Assembly (NCBI GenBank): GCA_036362985.1
Contig: JAYGXS010000010.1
Location: forward strand, 4,364,251-4,428,250
Source of the DNA: Ligula intestinalis
Taxonomy: Eukaryota; Platyhelminthes; Cestoda; Diphyllobothriidea; Diphyllobothriidae
DNA: 64,000 bases
Direction: 5' to 3'
Shown: positions 46,300-56,702 of the stretch, one piece after another
How the letters are laid out: every line of letters starts with the position of its first letter
How positions within the stretch are numbered: the first letter of the stretch is position 1
Notes under the pieces: model-generated
What the model saw: only the letters and a program-made list of their open reading frames with translations
Databases searched by the model: none
Told to the model about the DNA's origin: nothing
Translations under genes and position numbers: made by a program

Positions 46300-47035
46300 G
46301 TTTATTTAATGCTGAAACTTAAAAGCTGTGATAAGAGTCCATCCGTCTTATAGTTTGGTCAAAACCGCCCGGCGAACACTGGAGATTAAACATTAGATAA
46401 GAAGGATATCAAAATGACTGACCCGAGACAGACAACGATGGGAGAACCGTCGGATTTAACCGCAGAGGGAGTGTGCGAGGCAATTTCTCCGAATATCACC
46501 ATAGGGGTTTTTATTACAAGTCCAGGTTTGTAAGTAGTAAAGAAATATTGGAGAAACAAATAACACTGACCTTAATTAACCTGTCATCTTCTGCTTTATA
46601 GGTTTAAGGTCGCAACCCTAAATACACATCAAAGGAGGGGATTGCAATTACTAGATTGTATTATACGAACCAAAAATATACTACTGGAGTGTATCGTAGA
46701 TATTTTGCAACAAGAACTGAGCCACCTGACTTTATGTTACGTCGTCTAATTGCATAATGGGGCATCAGCTTAGAGTAGGAAGTCCGCTAACCAGTGGTCT
46801 TAATGATACTACAAAGCCCCTGTGGAGGGACACCCTAAAACGTCCATCAGATAACACTCCGTCCAATTGGTTCACTAAAGGCATCAGTGCGGCGAATATT
46901 GATGCCTGAATTACATCTGTTTTCTCAGAATAGTCAACCAGTAAACAAAGTGAAACCCAGGGACGATCCCCTGCCGAAAGTAGTGATTGTATTGGTTATC
47001 TCACAACGAACGATAATGCGGCCCATTTCACTTTA
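46300..47035. other. Intron of the HMG-box gene, unassigned part
   Basis: No coding domain or repeat was recognised. Confidence 0.4.
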
Positions 47036-47040
47036 AGTGC

Positions 47041-47890
47041 GTTTGAGAAGAAGATTTGATCGCTAGGGCAATACTTTTTTCGCCTGACGTTTCGGCATCC
47101 ATCGCGAGTTCTTCATCAGAGACATCAGCAGAATACAATAGCAGAAACGGGTGATACATACAGAGAAAGTTGCAGTACTTATAGGACACAGTCATTACTG
47201 CACACGCATGACAAATGATGACAATTAACGATAATTGCCCTCTCGTGCGTTACTATCTTGGAGACTGGCATGCGAGCCGTGATGTACACAAATCACGCGT
47301 GGTGGAATTTGACGTGATGATTGCTCGGCCATCTGGTTCCCTGGTTTTGGAATAAGACGACGCGGTGGCCACTTGTATTGGCCGAATTGAGCCTCAACAC
47401 CGAATATGGATTGGGCAAGTCGTTGCGCTTGTTTATGGACTGGGGGCCCGTGAACCATGACTCGAGAATTTCGGCTTAATCAAATTTGGATGTGTGCCGG
47501 GTCTCGTCGAATGTGTCGCAACTTCAGAATTGGCATCATTTCACCGCAATTCGCGTCTTGAGAAGTCTGCCGGTTTCTCCAAAATAGTCGCTTTGCCGCT
47601 CGGGGTACAGACAGGCCACCGCATCATCTTACGCCAACACCGCAGGGCCAGATGGTCATTGCCGACGTGGCGAATCAGAACTCATTCCTGTCAGTTATTG
47701 ATTTTTTCTACACTTTTAAATTTTACGGCAAACCCCTGTGCACCCACTACCTGTATCTGCTGCTGCTCTGTGATTATGGTTCTGATGATGAATCCGCGAC
47801 GGATCTCGAAATGTCAGGCGAATGAAAAGTATTGTCCCAGCGATCGAGTCGTCTTCTTCTCAATTATTTTTGGGACTCACATGTTCGCTT
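47041..47890. mobile_element. Penelope-like composite of two inverted 3' ends
   Basis: A - strand PLE end (terminal module at 47041-47125, then GIY-YIG remnant at about 47500-47610 with AGTCTGCCGGTTTCTCC, the complement of a GETGRLL-type coding segment) is joined near 47613 to a + strand end. The + strand end runs to a second terminal module at 47780-47870 (CTGATGATGAATCC..GGATCTCGAAATGTCAGGCG). No reverse transcriptase remains. The whole unit is an inverted, non-coding PLE derivative in an intron of the HMG gene. Confidence 0.7.
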
Positions 47891-50270
47891 GCATTGGCAA
47901 TTTAAGTGTGTTTGTTAAGAATAAAAGTCTCATTCCTGGGGAAGTGCCGATCGTAGACGTATTGCACACCGGAGTGTGAAATTACGGCCAAATGGAGAAC
48001 CGGTTTCTGTTCTCTTTAAGACGTCAATATAATTACTATGATCGATAATGACCAACGATGCAAGTCAATGATCGAAATTGTCATAGTTCTAGAGACGGCC
48101 GACAATCCTGGAATGTGCTTCCTGTAAGATCGAACTACAGCCCAGACCGCCGGTCCGACTATGCAATTCCTAAAAAAAATTATCTAGCGAGGGAGCATTT
48201 TCAAAAACTCGAAAATCCCATAGCCTGGTCATCAGGGGTTTTTTCTTTTGTTGTCTTAACAGACCAGCAACTATTCAAGGCCTTCTTAAAAAGAGTTCGA
48301 AACAAAGAGCTCGAGAAAACCTGGTGTCCACTACATGCACCGTAATGGCGGCTTGCTTCTGACAGAGATGAACTATTCGCCAAATTTGTCCGCATCGATG
48401 GATTCAAAGGAAATTGGGTCAGGTTGTGTGCATTGGGCAGGGGTGAGGTACACAAAGTGGCGAATGGATCATCCCCTTCTAACATGCGTGCATCCCATGG
48501 AGGCAGCATTAGGGGGGGGGACAGTTGCAGCCCGGTTGCCAGTAACGAGAAAGATGAGGCAGGCCAAACATTGGCAATCGTTTGGACCATGACAGCAAAC
48601 GCATTTTGCCAGAGGCATTGTCAACGAGCGTCCTTTACAAGGCTTTCCTACACTAAGTCCGTTACCCACTAATTTTAGTTGATATATTACTACTTATTAC
48701 GTTTAAGTAACACTTATTTATGAAATTTAGAAAAGGCCCGTGAAGTCCTGACAGAAGTTCATCCCCAATCGCAGACTGTGAGCACCTGCGTTATCGTCAC
48801 GGTTGGGCCTACAGAGCACGAATGTAAAGCCTCTATCCAGGAATTGGTCAGGGTACCTAGTAGGGTCCACTCGATATGATAAAAGCTTACTTGGCAAAGT
48901 GAGCCGATGCACCAAGGTCCTCAAGGCTCTTGCGGGCACATCCTGGGACTGCGCGAAAGAGCCTTTGGCGACCACATTCAATGCGCTGGCCATGCGGCAC
49001 CAATTTGTTCTCCTACAATCAGCTCTTCCAGCCTCCGCCGCCTCCAGCCAGCACAGAAAGCAACCCTGTGTTCAATCACGGGATGCTACAAGATGTCGCC
49101 TATCGATCATCTCCATGCAGAGGCCTCTGTCCTGCCGGGGTTGGATATGGCTGGTTGATGACGACTAATAAAACCAGAAATGTTCACTCCAGTCTCTATT
49201 GTCCTTACCGGTAATGTATTTCTGCATACAACATATAGGCTAATCGTTGAGCGCGGCTCGAGAGCGAGCTCCGTTGCCAACATTGGCAAGGATTCTAAAC
49301 ACGGCACCAGGGTCAATTACTGGATCAGACACTGGTGGTCTCAGACGAAAAAGTGCCATTTGTTTTTGTGAGCTTTTCGATGGGGATATAACCAATTTAA
49401 GCATGCCTATCCTTTCGCCCTGTAGGTAACATTCCGTTTACATCTTTCAGAGCGACTTCTGTTTCCGGGCAAAACATAACACAATTTTTCAGAGCAAGCG
49501 GTGCAGTGTGTTCCACACATTTAGTGTACTTTAGGAAAAGCAAGTTAATTTGAATCGTTTGAAGGTTCGCTCCGTGCCATATTTTGTCAGGATGACTGAT
49601 AGTGGAAATGATCAGCATATACATTCTTCTGTAAAAAAACCAAATAAAATTTCCTATTGGTCATGATAGTTACTGATCATGTTGCAGACCGCGGGAGTGA
49701 CGACTTCGGCTAGAAACATTTTCATCAGGAACTGGACCAAAGCGTCAACACTAAGAAGTGGAGGTAAGCCAAGAAGCCTCTTATCCTTAACAAAACCTCC
49801 CAAGGGGTGGCACCTCAAAGGCACTGCGGACTGCGGAACTGCACAATACGTCAATGGTCCCATTAAATGCGACAGTATCTTGGATCATACAGACAGCGAC
49901 TAATACCTAGCACTATCAAGGCAGCATAAATTCGTCAAATTACAAAGTTGGAACGGGTGCCAACAGAGAGGAGGGGGACCATAACGGTCGCTTATTGATT
50001 ACCAGAGGTCCTCATTTTACCATAAATTGTAGTAGCTAGAAAACATGGAGTCTCTGGTCCGAACTTGTTGGTCAGAAAAAAAAGTTTTATCACCTAGTCT
50101 CTGGTCCGATCTTCCATTATTTGTGATCAGAAATAGTAATCCGGAATTTCGACACAGCAAAAATCACGTCCTGTCAAGAAATCAGGTTGGTGGAGTGCCA
50201 GGTCTATAAAAATTGCCTGTATTATCGCAAGACTCAAATTCAGTTTATGGATCACAGCTTTAAAGTGTAC
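47891..50270. other. Intron of the HMG-box gene, unassigned
   Basis: Overlapping frames at 48200-49320 on both strands have no recognised domain and no consistent splice signals. A G run lies at about 48511-48519. Confidence 0.4.
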
Positions 50271-50354
50271 CTTTTTTCCAGAAAGCTGCTCCGCGACGTA
50301 AATTTGATATGCAGTCAACGGTGGAGATTTTGGCAATCCGTGCTTGCGAGCATA
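50271..50354 (-). CDS. TFAM-like HMG-box protein, box 2 first exon
   Basis: 28 codons between the strong acceptor CTTTTGCGTCCTCAG and an AAG|GTACAC donor, both phase 0. It encodes YARKHGLPKSPPLTAYQIYV and then AEQLSGKK: the basic N-terminal strand and the start of helix 1 of the second HMG box (compare the family's PKRP..AY..Y/F pattern). Joined to 46278 in phase 0 it gives a complete HMG box of usual size. It would bind the DNA minor groove and bend it. Confidence 0.75.
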
Positions 50355-51170
50355 CTGAGGACGCAAAAGAATGAAAAGCGCTACAAGTTATATGAAAAAA
50401 AAGTCGAAGATAGACATAAAACATCATAAAATTCGCTCAGTAAGTTTCGTCAGAGTCCTTACTGTATGCATTGAGTGACAAGACAATAACAAATTTTAAG
50501 CGGTGCCAAAAACATTTGCCGTCAAAATGTGCACCAGCTTGGAAGGAGACGGTCGAACCAATGGTGACGTGGTGAGAGAGGAGATTGTGTATGGCGGGAA
50601 CTGACCGAGAAACAGAATACGTTTACCTAGGCGATATTAATAAAGAACGCTAACACTACGACGCTCAATATATTTGCAAGAAATTGTCCATAATCATGTC
50701 TTGCAGTAAATGACAAAAATCCTCGTGGTAAAACAGACCTGTAATCTTACTTTCATCCAGATGTTCCTTGCAACTGCGATCAACAGATAGTCGTTTGGCC
50801 ATCGTACCAATTAAATATAATAAATTCTCTGACTATGCTCATTTGCAGTAAAACTTGCTAAGTAATTTTATCGACAGTCAATGCACAACAACGACGATTA
50901 GTTAGCGGACGTATGCCTGTTTATCTGTACTGTAATCCTGGCCTGATAAAAGTGATAGACATTCCGGCACCACCGATAAACTGATCCAGATCATATAGGG
51001 AGAAATGGAGAAAACAGTCACTCGACGAAAACAGAAAATAGGATAGGTGGGGCTGTCAATACAAGTTACAAGACGAATACGGAAGGATAACAAAGCAAGT
51101 AAGTTGAATGGAGTAGTGAAGATTCGAAAACTTACATATCTTGACAGACTCCGTTGGACTAGTTTTATCA
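50355..51170. other. Intron of the HMG-box gene, unassigned
   Basis: No coding domain or repeat was recognised up to the target site of the gypsy element. Confidence 0.4.
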
Positions 51171-51175
51171 CTCAT

Positions 51176-51427
51176 TGTGGTGTTAATACTAATCTGACAC
51201 TCGTTCACCCCCTTTTCGCTCATTCTTGTTGATTAACATTCACCCCTGCCTCCCTACGAACGCTTGATGTTTGCCTATATAATCCTTACCGCTCTTTATT
51301 CCTTTTTAGTTCGTGTACGACAATTATAAGATGAGTAAAGCCCAATTCTAGGGTACTCGACTTCTCATTCTTCTCGACTATTCGGCTATTGTGTACTAAA
51401 TAACGCGACTATCTCCCAATCACGAAA
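51176..51427 (+). repeat. 5' LTR of the gypsy element
   Basis: The LTR begins TGTGGTGTTAATACTAATCT and contains TATATAAT at 51276-51283, a likely Pol II TATA box. At 51322-51339 it contains an 18-nt segment that is perfectly complementary to the sequence one base after the LTR end. It ends AATCACGAAA, where the 3' LTR has AATCACGACA. Confidence 0.9.
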
Positions 51428-51428
51428 A

Positions 51429-51446
51429 TTTACTCATCTTATAATT
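51429..51446 (+). promoter_or_regulatory. Candidate self-priming primer-binding site
   Basis: TTTACTCATCTTATAATT lies one base after the 5' LTR, where the primer-binding site is expected. It is the exact reverse complement of 51322-51339 inside the LTR, 39-56 bp downstream of the end of the TATA box. Nothing here resembles the TGG-starting site of common tRNA-primed elements. The gag start codon follows at 51451. Confidence 0.65.
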
Positions 51447-51450
51447 CAGA

Positions 51451-53409
51451 ATGGACCGACTCCTCAAACCAGAACGATTTGATGTGGATCCGAATGCTCC
51501 GGACGCTTGCAAACAATGGAATCACTGGTTTTGCACATTCGAGAACTTTATGACAACTATCGAAAGCTTAAAGCCAAACAAATTGAGTGTCCTGACCAAC
51601 TACGCATCTCCGACCGTTTGGGAGTACATCGACGAATGCAACGCTTACGAAGATGCAATTAAGGCGCTGAAGGAGTTATATTCAACACCTAAAAACGAGG
51701 TCTTTGCCCGCCACCTTCTGGCGACCTGTAAACAAGAGGGTGGACAAACTCTCGATCAGTTTGCTCAGAAACTGAAGTCTCTGACTAAAGACTGTGAGTT
51801 CAAAGCAGTTACTGCACAACAAAACCGGGATGACGCCATAAGATATGCCTTTATTAGTGGTCTCTTATCTAACCAAATTCGACAAAGACTGCTGGAACAG
51901 AAAACCCTGGATTTTCAAACAGCGTTCGATCGAGCAAGATCTCTGGAATTGGCCGAAAAACAGTCTTTATCCTATCAAAATCCTCCAACAACCTCATTCA
52001 CTGCCACCAATGAGGTGTGCGAAACTCCGTGCAGTCCTAACAAATCTGCGGACATCACGGCTTCCAGTTCGTCGTACAATAAATGTTTCTTTTGTGAGTA
52101 TGACAAACACCCTCGTTCAAAGTGCCCCGCACGCGACGTGTTGTGTAAAGGATGCGGCAAAAAGGGACACTTCCAAAAGGTTTGTATGACATCGCGAAAC
52201 AGAAGGATCCTTTCCTCTACCCACCCCACTATTTCCGCCATCGCATCGGCTACTGCACCAGACTGCCTTTCAAGCGCAGTAGTTGTACTACAGATCAATG
52301 GGGCTAACTTCGAAGCCTTAATAGATACAGGTAGCTCGGAGAGCTACGTCTCGTCCTCGGTAGTACTCAAAAATAATTGGAAAATCCACCACTCTCGCAC
52401 CAAAATATCTATGGCTACTACTGCTCTAACGAGCGCCACACAGGGACATGTTTTCGTCTCCATTAAATACAAAGGTGTCGTCTACGAAAAGTTCAGACTA
52501 TCGATCTTGCCAAGTTTATGTGCCGACATATTACTTGGCCATGACTTTCTTCGCTTACATAGAAGTGTCGAAATTCCTTTTGGTGGACCTAAACCTACAT
52601 TCTCACCCTGTTCTGTTGCTTCCGCCTGCGTCGAACCTCCCTGCTTATTTCCTAATCTAACCCCGGACTGTAAGCCTATCGCAACAAAATCTCGTCGACA
52701 CACTAACGTTGATGAAAGGTTTATTCAGGAAGAAATTCGTCATTTTCTGACTGATGGAGTAATTGAGCCTTCTTCCTCCCCCTGGCGAGCCCAAGTCCTG
52801 GTGGTAGCCGCTGAAAATCACAAAAGGCGAATGGTTGTTGATTATAGCCAGACGATCAACAAATACACTCTACTCGATGCCTATCCATCTCCCAAGATAG
52901 ACGAAATGATTGAAAATATTGCCAACTACGACACCTATAGCACTCTTGATCTCAAGAGCGCGTATCACCAGATACCTATCCGGGCAGACGAAAGACCATA
53001 CACTGCCTTCGAAGCTTGTGGACGTTTGTATCAATTTTGTCGAATCCCGTTTGGGGTCGCCAACGGAGTTGCCTGTTTCCAACGAACCATTGATGATATA
53101 ATTACACGCGAACACCTTAAGGATGTATTTGTTTATGTGGACAATATCATCATTTGTGGAAACGGCATCACAGAACACAATTCAAACCTTCAAAAATTCC
53201 TCGACGTTGCCGCAAAATATGGACTCACTTTCAATGAAGCAAAAAGCGTCATCGCTTCTCATAAAATAAAGCTTCTTGGTTACGAAGTGTCCAAAGGTAA
53301 CATCAGACCGGATCCAGATCGTCTGAAACCCTTGCGTGAGATGGCTGCTCCAAACGATATAAAGTCACAGCAACGAGCCGTTGGATTGTTCGCTTACTAT
53401 TCGCAGTAG
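51451..53409 (+). pseudogene. Gypsy gag, protease and reverse transcriptase part of the polyprotein
   Basis: The first 652 codons of one gag-pol frame. They encode a gag region (1-200), two zinc knuckles of CX2CX4HX4C form (about 212-225 and 232-245), an aspartic protease with ALIDTGSSESYV (DTGS at 292-295) and LLGHDFL, and a reverse transcriptase with VVDYSQTINKYT, STLDLKSAYHQIPI and FCRIPFGVANGV. The catalytic box is YVDN (about 562-565) instead of YVDD. Reading ends at TAG 53407-53409, in the connection between RT and RNase H, and continues in the same frame beyond. The lost aspartate and the stop predict no activity. Confidence 0.88.
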
Positions 53410-54672
53410 ATATCCCACTTTTCAGATAAGATCCATCTGCTTATCCACAACAAAACTTTTCCTCTACCACCAGAAGTACTTGAAACATTTGAAGCACTTA
53501 AGGAAGAACTTTCAAAAACCACGATCGCTACCGTCCAATATAATATCCCATTGGTTGTTGAGACTGACGCATCAGACGTCGCCATTGCTGCCACACTAAA
53601 TCAGAATGGTCGACCAGTAGCATTTTTTTCGCGTAGTTTATCACCAAACGAGCGACACCATTCTGCGGTCGAAAAAGAAGCGTATGCCGTAGTGAAATCC
53701 ATACGTAAATGGAAACATTTTCTTCTATGCAATCATTTTAAACTAATTACAGATCAACGTTCTGTTGCTTTTATCTATGGTAATCAACAAAAAGGGAAGG
53801 TGAAGAATGAAAAGATTGAACGCTGGAGATTGGAATTATCGCCATTCAAGTTTGACATTATTTACAGACCTGGCAAAGAAAACCGTGAAGCTGATACCCT
53901 TTCCCGTAGTTGTTGTGGCGCCATGCTAACGGATGTCAATCTGAAGGAACTACACGCATCTCTGTGCCATCCTGGGATCTCTCGGTTATCACACTTTGTC
54001 CGGGCTAGAAATCTACCCTTTTCGATGGAAGAGATTCGTAATGTTGTTACAAGATGTCCAACGTGTTGTGAAGTCAAACCCCGTTTCTTCAAAACACAAG
54101 GTCAGCTAATAAAGGCCACTCAACCCTTCGAGCGGCTGTCACTCGACTTTAAGGGTCCACTTCCGTCTGTGACCCGCAATCGTTATCTGCTGACGATTAT
54201 TGATGAATACTCCCGTTTCCTGTTTGGATTTGCCTGTTCCGATCAATCTGCAGAAACCATTATTAAATGTTTATGCCAACTCTTTGCCATCTTCGGAACT
54301 CCTTCATACGTACACACCGATCGAGGATCCTCATTTATGTCGAACGACGTACAACAATTTCTCCATAATAGGGGGGTGGCAACGAGTAGGACAACTCCGT
54401 ATAATCCCCAAGGAAACGGACAAGTTGAACGTCTGAACCAAACTTTGTGGAATACCATTCTGCTTGCTTTGAAATCTAGAAATTTGCCTGTAACACACTG
54501 GGAATCCGTCCTCTTGGACGCTCTTCACTCCATCAGATCACTTTTATGTACCGCCACTAACGTGACGCCACATGAAAGAATGTTTGCCTACAATCGGAGA
54601 TCAACCACTGGAACCACTCTTCCTATGTGGCTCTCTTCCCCTGGTCGAGTCCTATTGAAGAAGAGTAACTAA
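53410..54672 (+). pseudogene. Gypsy RNase H and integrase part of the polyprotein
   Basis: In frame with the upstream part, it encodes RNase H (VVETDASDVAIAA, HSAVEKEAYAVVKS and LITDQRS, with the acidic residues present) and a chromodomain-less integrase with an HHCC zinc finger (HASLCHPG and CPTCCEVK). The D,D(35)E core is complete: DFKGPLP, HTDRGSSF and GNGQVERLNQ. It ends at an in-frame TAA (54670-54672). Beyond it the same frame continues to about 55043 (PYCLRNRDA) with one more TAA near 54841. Confidence 0.88.
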
Positions 54673-55105
54673 CAGTCCAAATATGACCCGCTCAGTGAGG
54701 AAGTTGATCTACTCCAGTGCAACCCTCAGTACGCTCATATACGATTCGACGATGGCAGAGAAGAGACAGTATCTGTTCGACTACTTGCTCCTAGAGGTGA
54801 AAAGGATCTCAGTGATCATCATCAGGAGACATCCACTCCCTAAGTCGAAAATTCCGTTCCAGCTCCACCTCACCAATCACCCAAGGCCGAACTGGAAAAC
54901 AACACCGCCTGTACTGACAACCAAGGCGTAACAACGCCTGATCATGGCCATAATGAAGACGACCCACATGAGCATAACCTGGAGACGTTAATAAAACAAC
55001 AACAACGTGTTCATCCATACTGCCTTCGCAACCGAGATGCTTAGGATTTATCCCGCTCAAACTCTAGAGTAGATTTGTTAACATTATGCTCCTTTTTTGT
55101 TGGCC

Positions 55106-55113
55106 GGGGAGAA
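55106..55113 (+). promoter_or_regulatory. Polypurine tract of the gypsy element
   Basis: GGGGAGAA directly abuts the 3' LTR, the normal place for the primer of plus-strand synthesis. Confidence 0.7.
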
Positions 55114-55365
55114 TGTGGTGTTAATACTAATCTGACACTCGTTCACCCCCTTTTCGCTCATTCTTGTTGATTAACATTCACCCCTGCCTCCCTACGAACG
55201 CTTGGTGTTTGCCTATATAATCCTTACCGCTCTTTATTCCTTTTTAGTTCGTGTACGACAATTATAAGATGAGTAAAGCCCAATTCTAGGGTACTCGACT
55301 TCTCATTCTTCTCGACTATTCGGCTATTGTGTACTAAATAACGCGACTATCTCCAAATCACGACA
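55114..55365 (+). repeat. 3' LTR of the gypsy element
   Basis: 252 bp, same length as the 5' LTR, with about three differences by eye (GCTTGGTG for GCTTGATG, CTCCAAAT for CTCCCAAT, and the final CA for AA). TG..CA ends are present in this copy. Confidence 0.9.
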
Positions 55366-55370
55366 CTCAT

Positions 55371-55827
55371 TAAAACCAAATGGAAATGAACGTTAAAATT
55401 CATATCAGGCACAGCTAGTTTACCATGAAAGCAACCTCATTATCCGCCATTCTTATTGTCAATTTTGCTGAAAATAATGTTGTGTGTTGGCGTGAACTAA
55501 ATACAGCTTGTTGCTATTCATATTCAAGGAATAGTTCAGGAAGAGGCTAATCAGACAACATAAAACTTCTCTATTCCCAACGTAGACAGACAAAACTCAA
55601 TGGTACTCTTCATTGAGATTAGATGAATAACTCATGATACAGCTGGTACTTAAAATGATGGCTTGCAAGATCTTAAAAGCCACGAATTCCATTTCGTGTA
55701 GAAATCAGAAACACAACTTAGGTTACCGAGTGTAAACCAAGAAATATAAGGCAATTCAAACCAAAAAACATGTTTACTTTGAAATTCTCATGTTACCGTG
55801 TTATCAGTACCATGGGAAGTAATGTAC
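55371..55827. other. Intron of the HMG-box gene, unassigned
   Basis: AT-rich sequence between the gypsy element and the HMG exon, with nothing recognised. Confidence 0.4.
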
Positions 55828-56089
55828 CGTTAGTTTTTTTCGCAGGTCCGACTTCTCGCTTTCCGATATCGGGTGATTAGACACGGGTGCCAAATTAATT
55901 TTTTCCAATTCAGCAGCAGGTACTGCCTTGTACATCTGACTCAACTTCTTCAGTACATCGGGGGGTTTTAACTCGGGATTACTAGCTTTTACTTCGTGAA
56001 AGTGCAGCTTGACATAGGCGGGAAAGCGACGGCCAGGCGTGACACCGGTAGCGAGGTCGTTTGCTAAGGTGAGTAACGTTGAATTGGCT
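55828..56089 (-). CDS. TFAM-like HMG-box protein, box 1 exon
   Basis: An 87-codon exon after a TATTGTTTTAG acceptor (one base completes the previous codon), ending at ACG|GTACAT, phase 0 to the next exon. It encodes LATGVTPGRRFPAYVKLHFH and then KASNPELKPPDVLKKLSQMY: the basic start, helix 1 and helix 2 of an HMG box, like the first box of mitochondrial TFAM. Helix 3 is short or divergent before the linker SEKSDLRKKLT. The donor is weak, so the exon end is less certain than the rest. The upstream exon with the start codon and any mitochondrial targeting peptide was not found. Confidence 0.65.
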
Positions 56090-56374
56090 CTAAAACAATA
56101 TCGGAAGGAAAAAACAGTACCGTAAGAACTGTTGGAACCTAAGCATATCGAAGAACGTCCCGGCTTACTTCACACTACTTTTAAACGTCTGCCATGAGAG
56201 AAGCTCAACTGAAGAATGTAGACAAGGCGAGTAATATTTAAGTTTTGTGTCATTTCCATCAGATTTAAGGTACGCCTTCTCATAATGTTTATTTATTTGT
56301 GTACTGAACCACCACTCTTTGGTGAGAGATATAACAAAACAGGTTTAGGAAAGTTTACAATATTCGATTGATCC

Positions 56375-56470
56375 AATTGTGAAACAATCGCGGCCTCGGT
56401 GGGAGTCGAACGCGTATGAAAGGCTTTTGCGCAGCCCAACTAACAAACTAAGCTAGTGCAGACAAAATAT
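56375..56470 (-). repeat. tRNA-derived SINE head
   Basis: The - strand reads CTAGCTTAGTTTGTTAGTTG (A-box-like) and GCGTTCGACTCCCACCGAGG (B box), like the first unit at 15790. The body is not clearly present, so this is a truncated copy. Confidence 0.5.
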
Positions 56471-56702
56471 TCATTTGTGCGCAGGATGGGAAGCGGAAAA
56501 TATGCACATACAGTAGGATATTCACCACAGCCTAGGCCTCAGCCTCCATTAAATTTGTTACTCGGGTCTCGCGTAGACAGCCTTGGCAACTAGATACACG
56601 GATCATGAAAGAATAAGTGAATTGGATTGGTAATTTATCAACCGTTTTTAGGAAAAGTGTACGAACGGGGATCAGAGTAGATTCTATTTACATGACATTG
56701 TT

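Larger units (their letters stand above)
51171..55370 (+). mobile_element. Ty3/gypsy LTR retrotransposon, nearly complete
   Basis: The element has two 252-bp LTRs (51176-51427 and 55114-55365) and a 5-bp target duplication CTCAT (51171-51175 and 55366-55370). The internal region holds one gag-pol reading frame of about 1200 codons. The domain order PR-RT-RNase H-INT defines Ty3/gypsy. Two CCHC knuckles suggest a Mag-like lineage, which is a guess. It lies in the intron between the first two recognised HMG-gene exons, in the opposite orientation. LTRs differ at about three positions, so the insertion is young. Confidence 0.92.
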
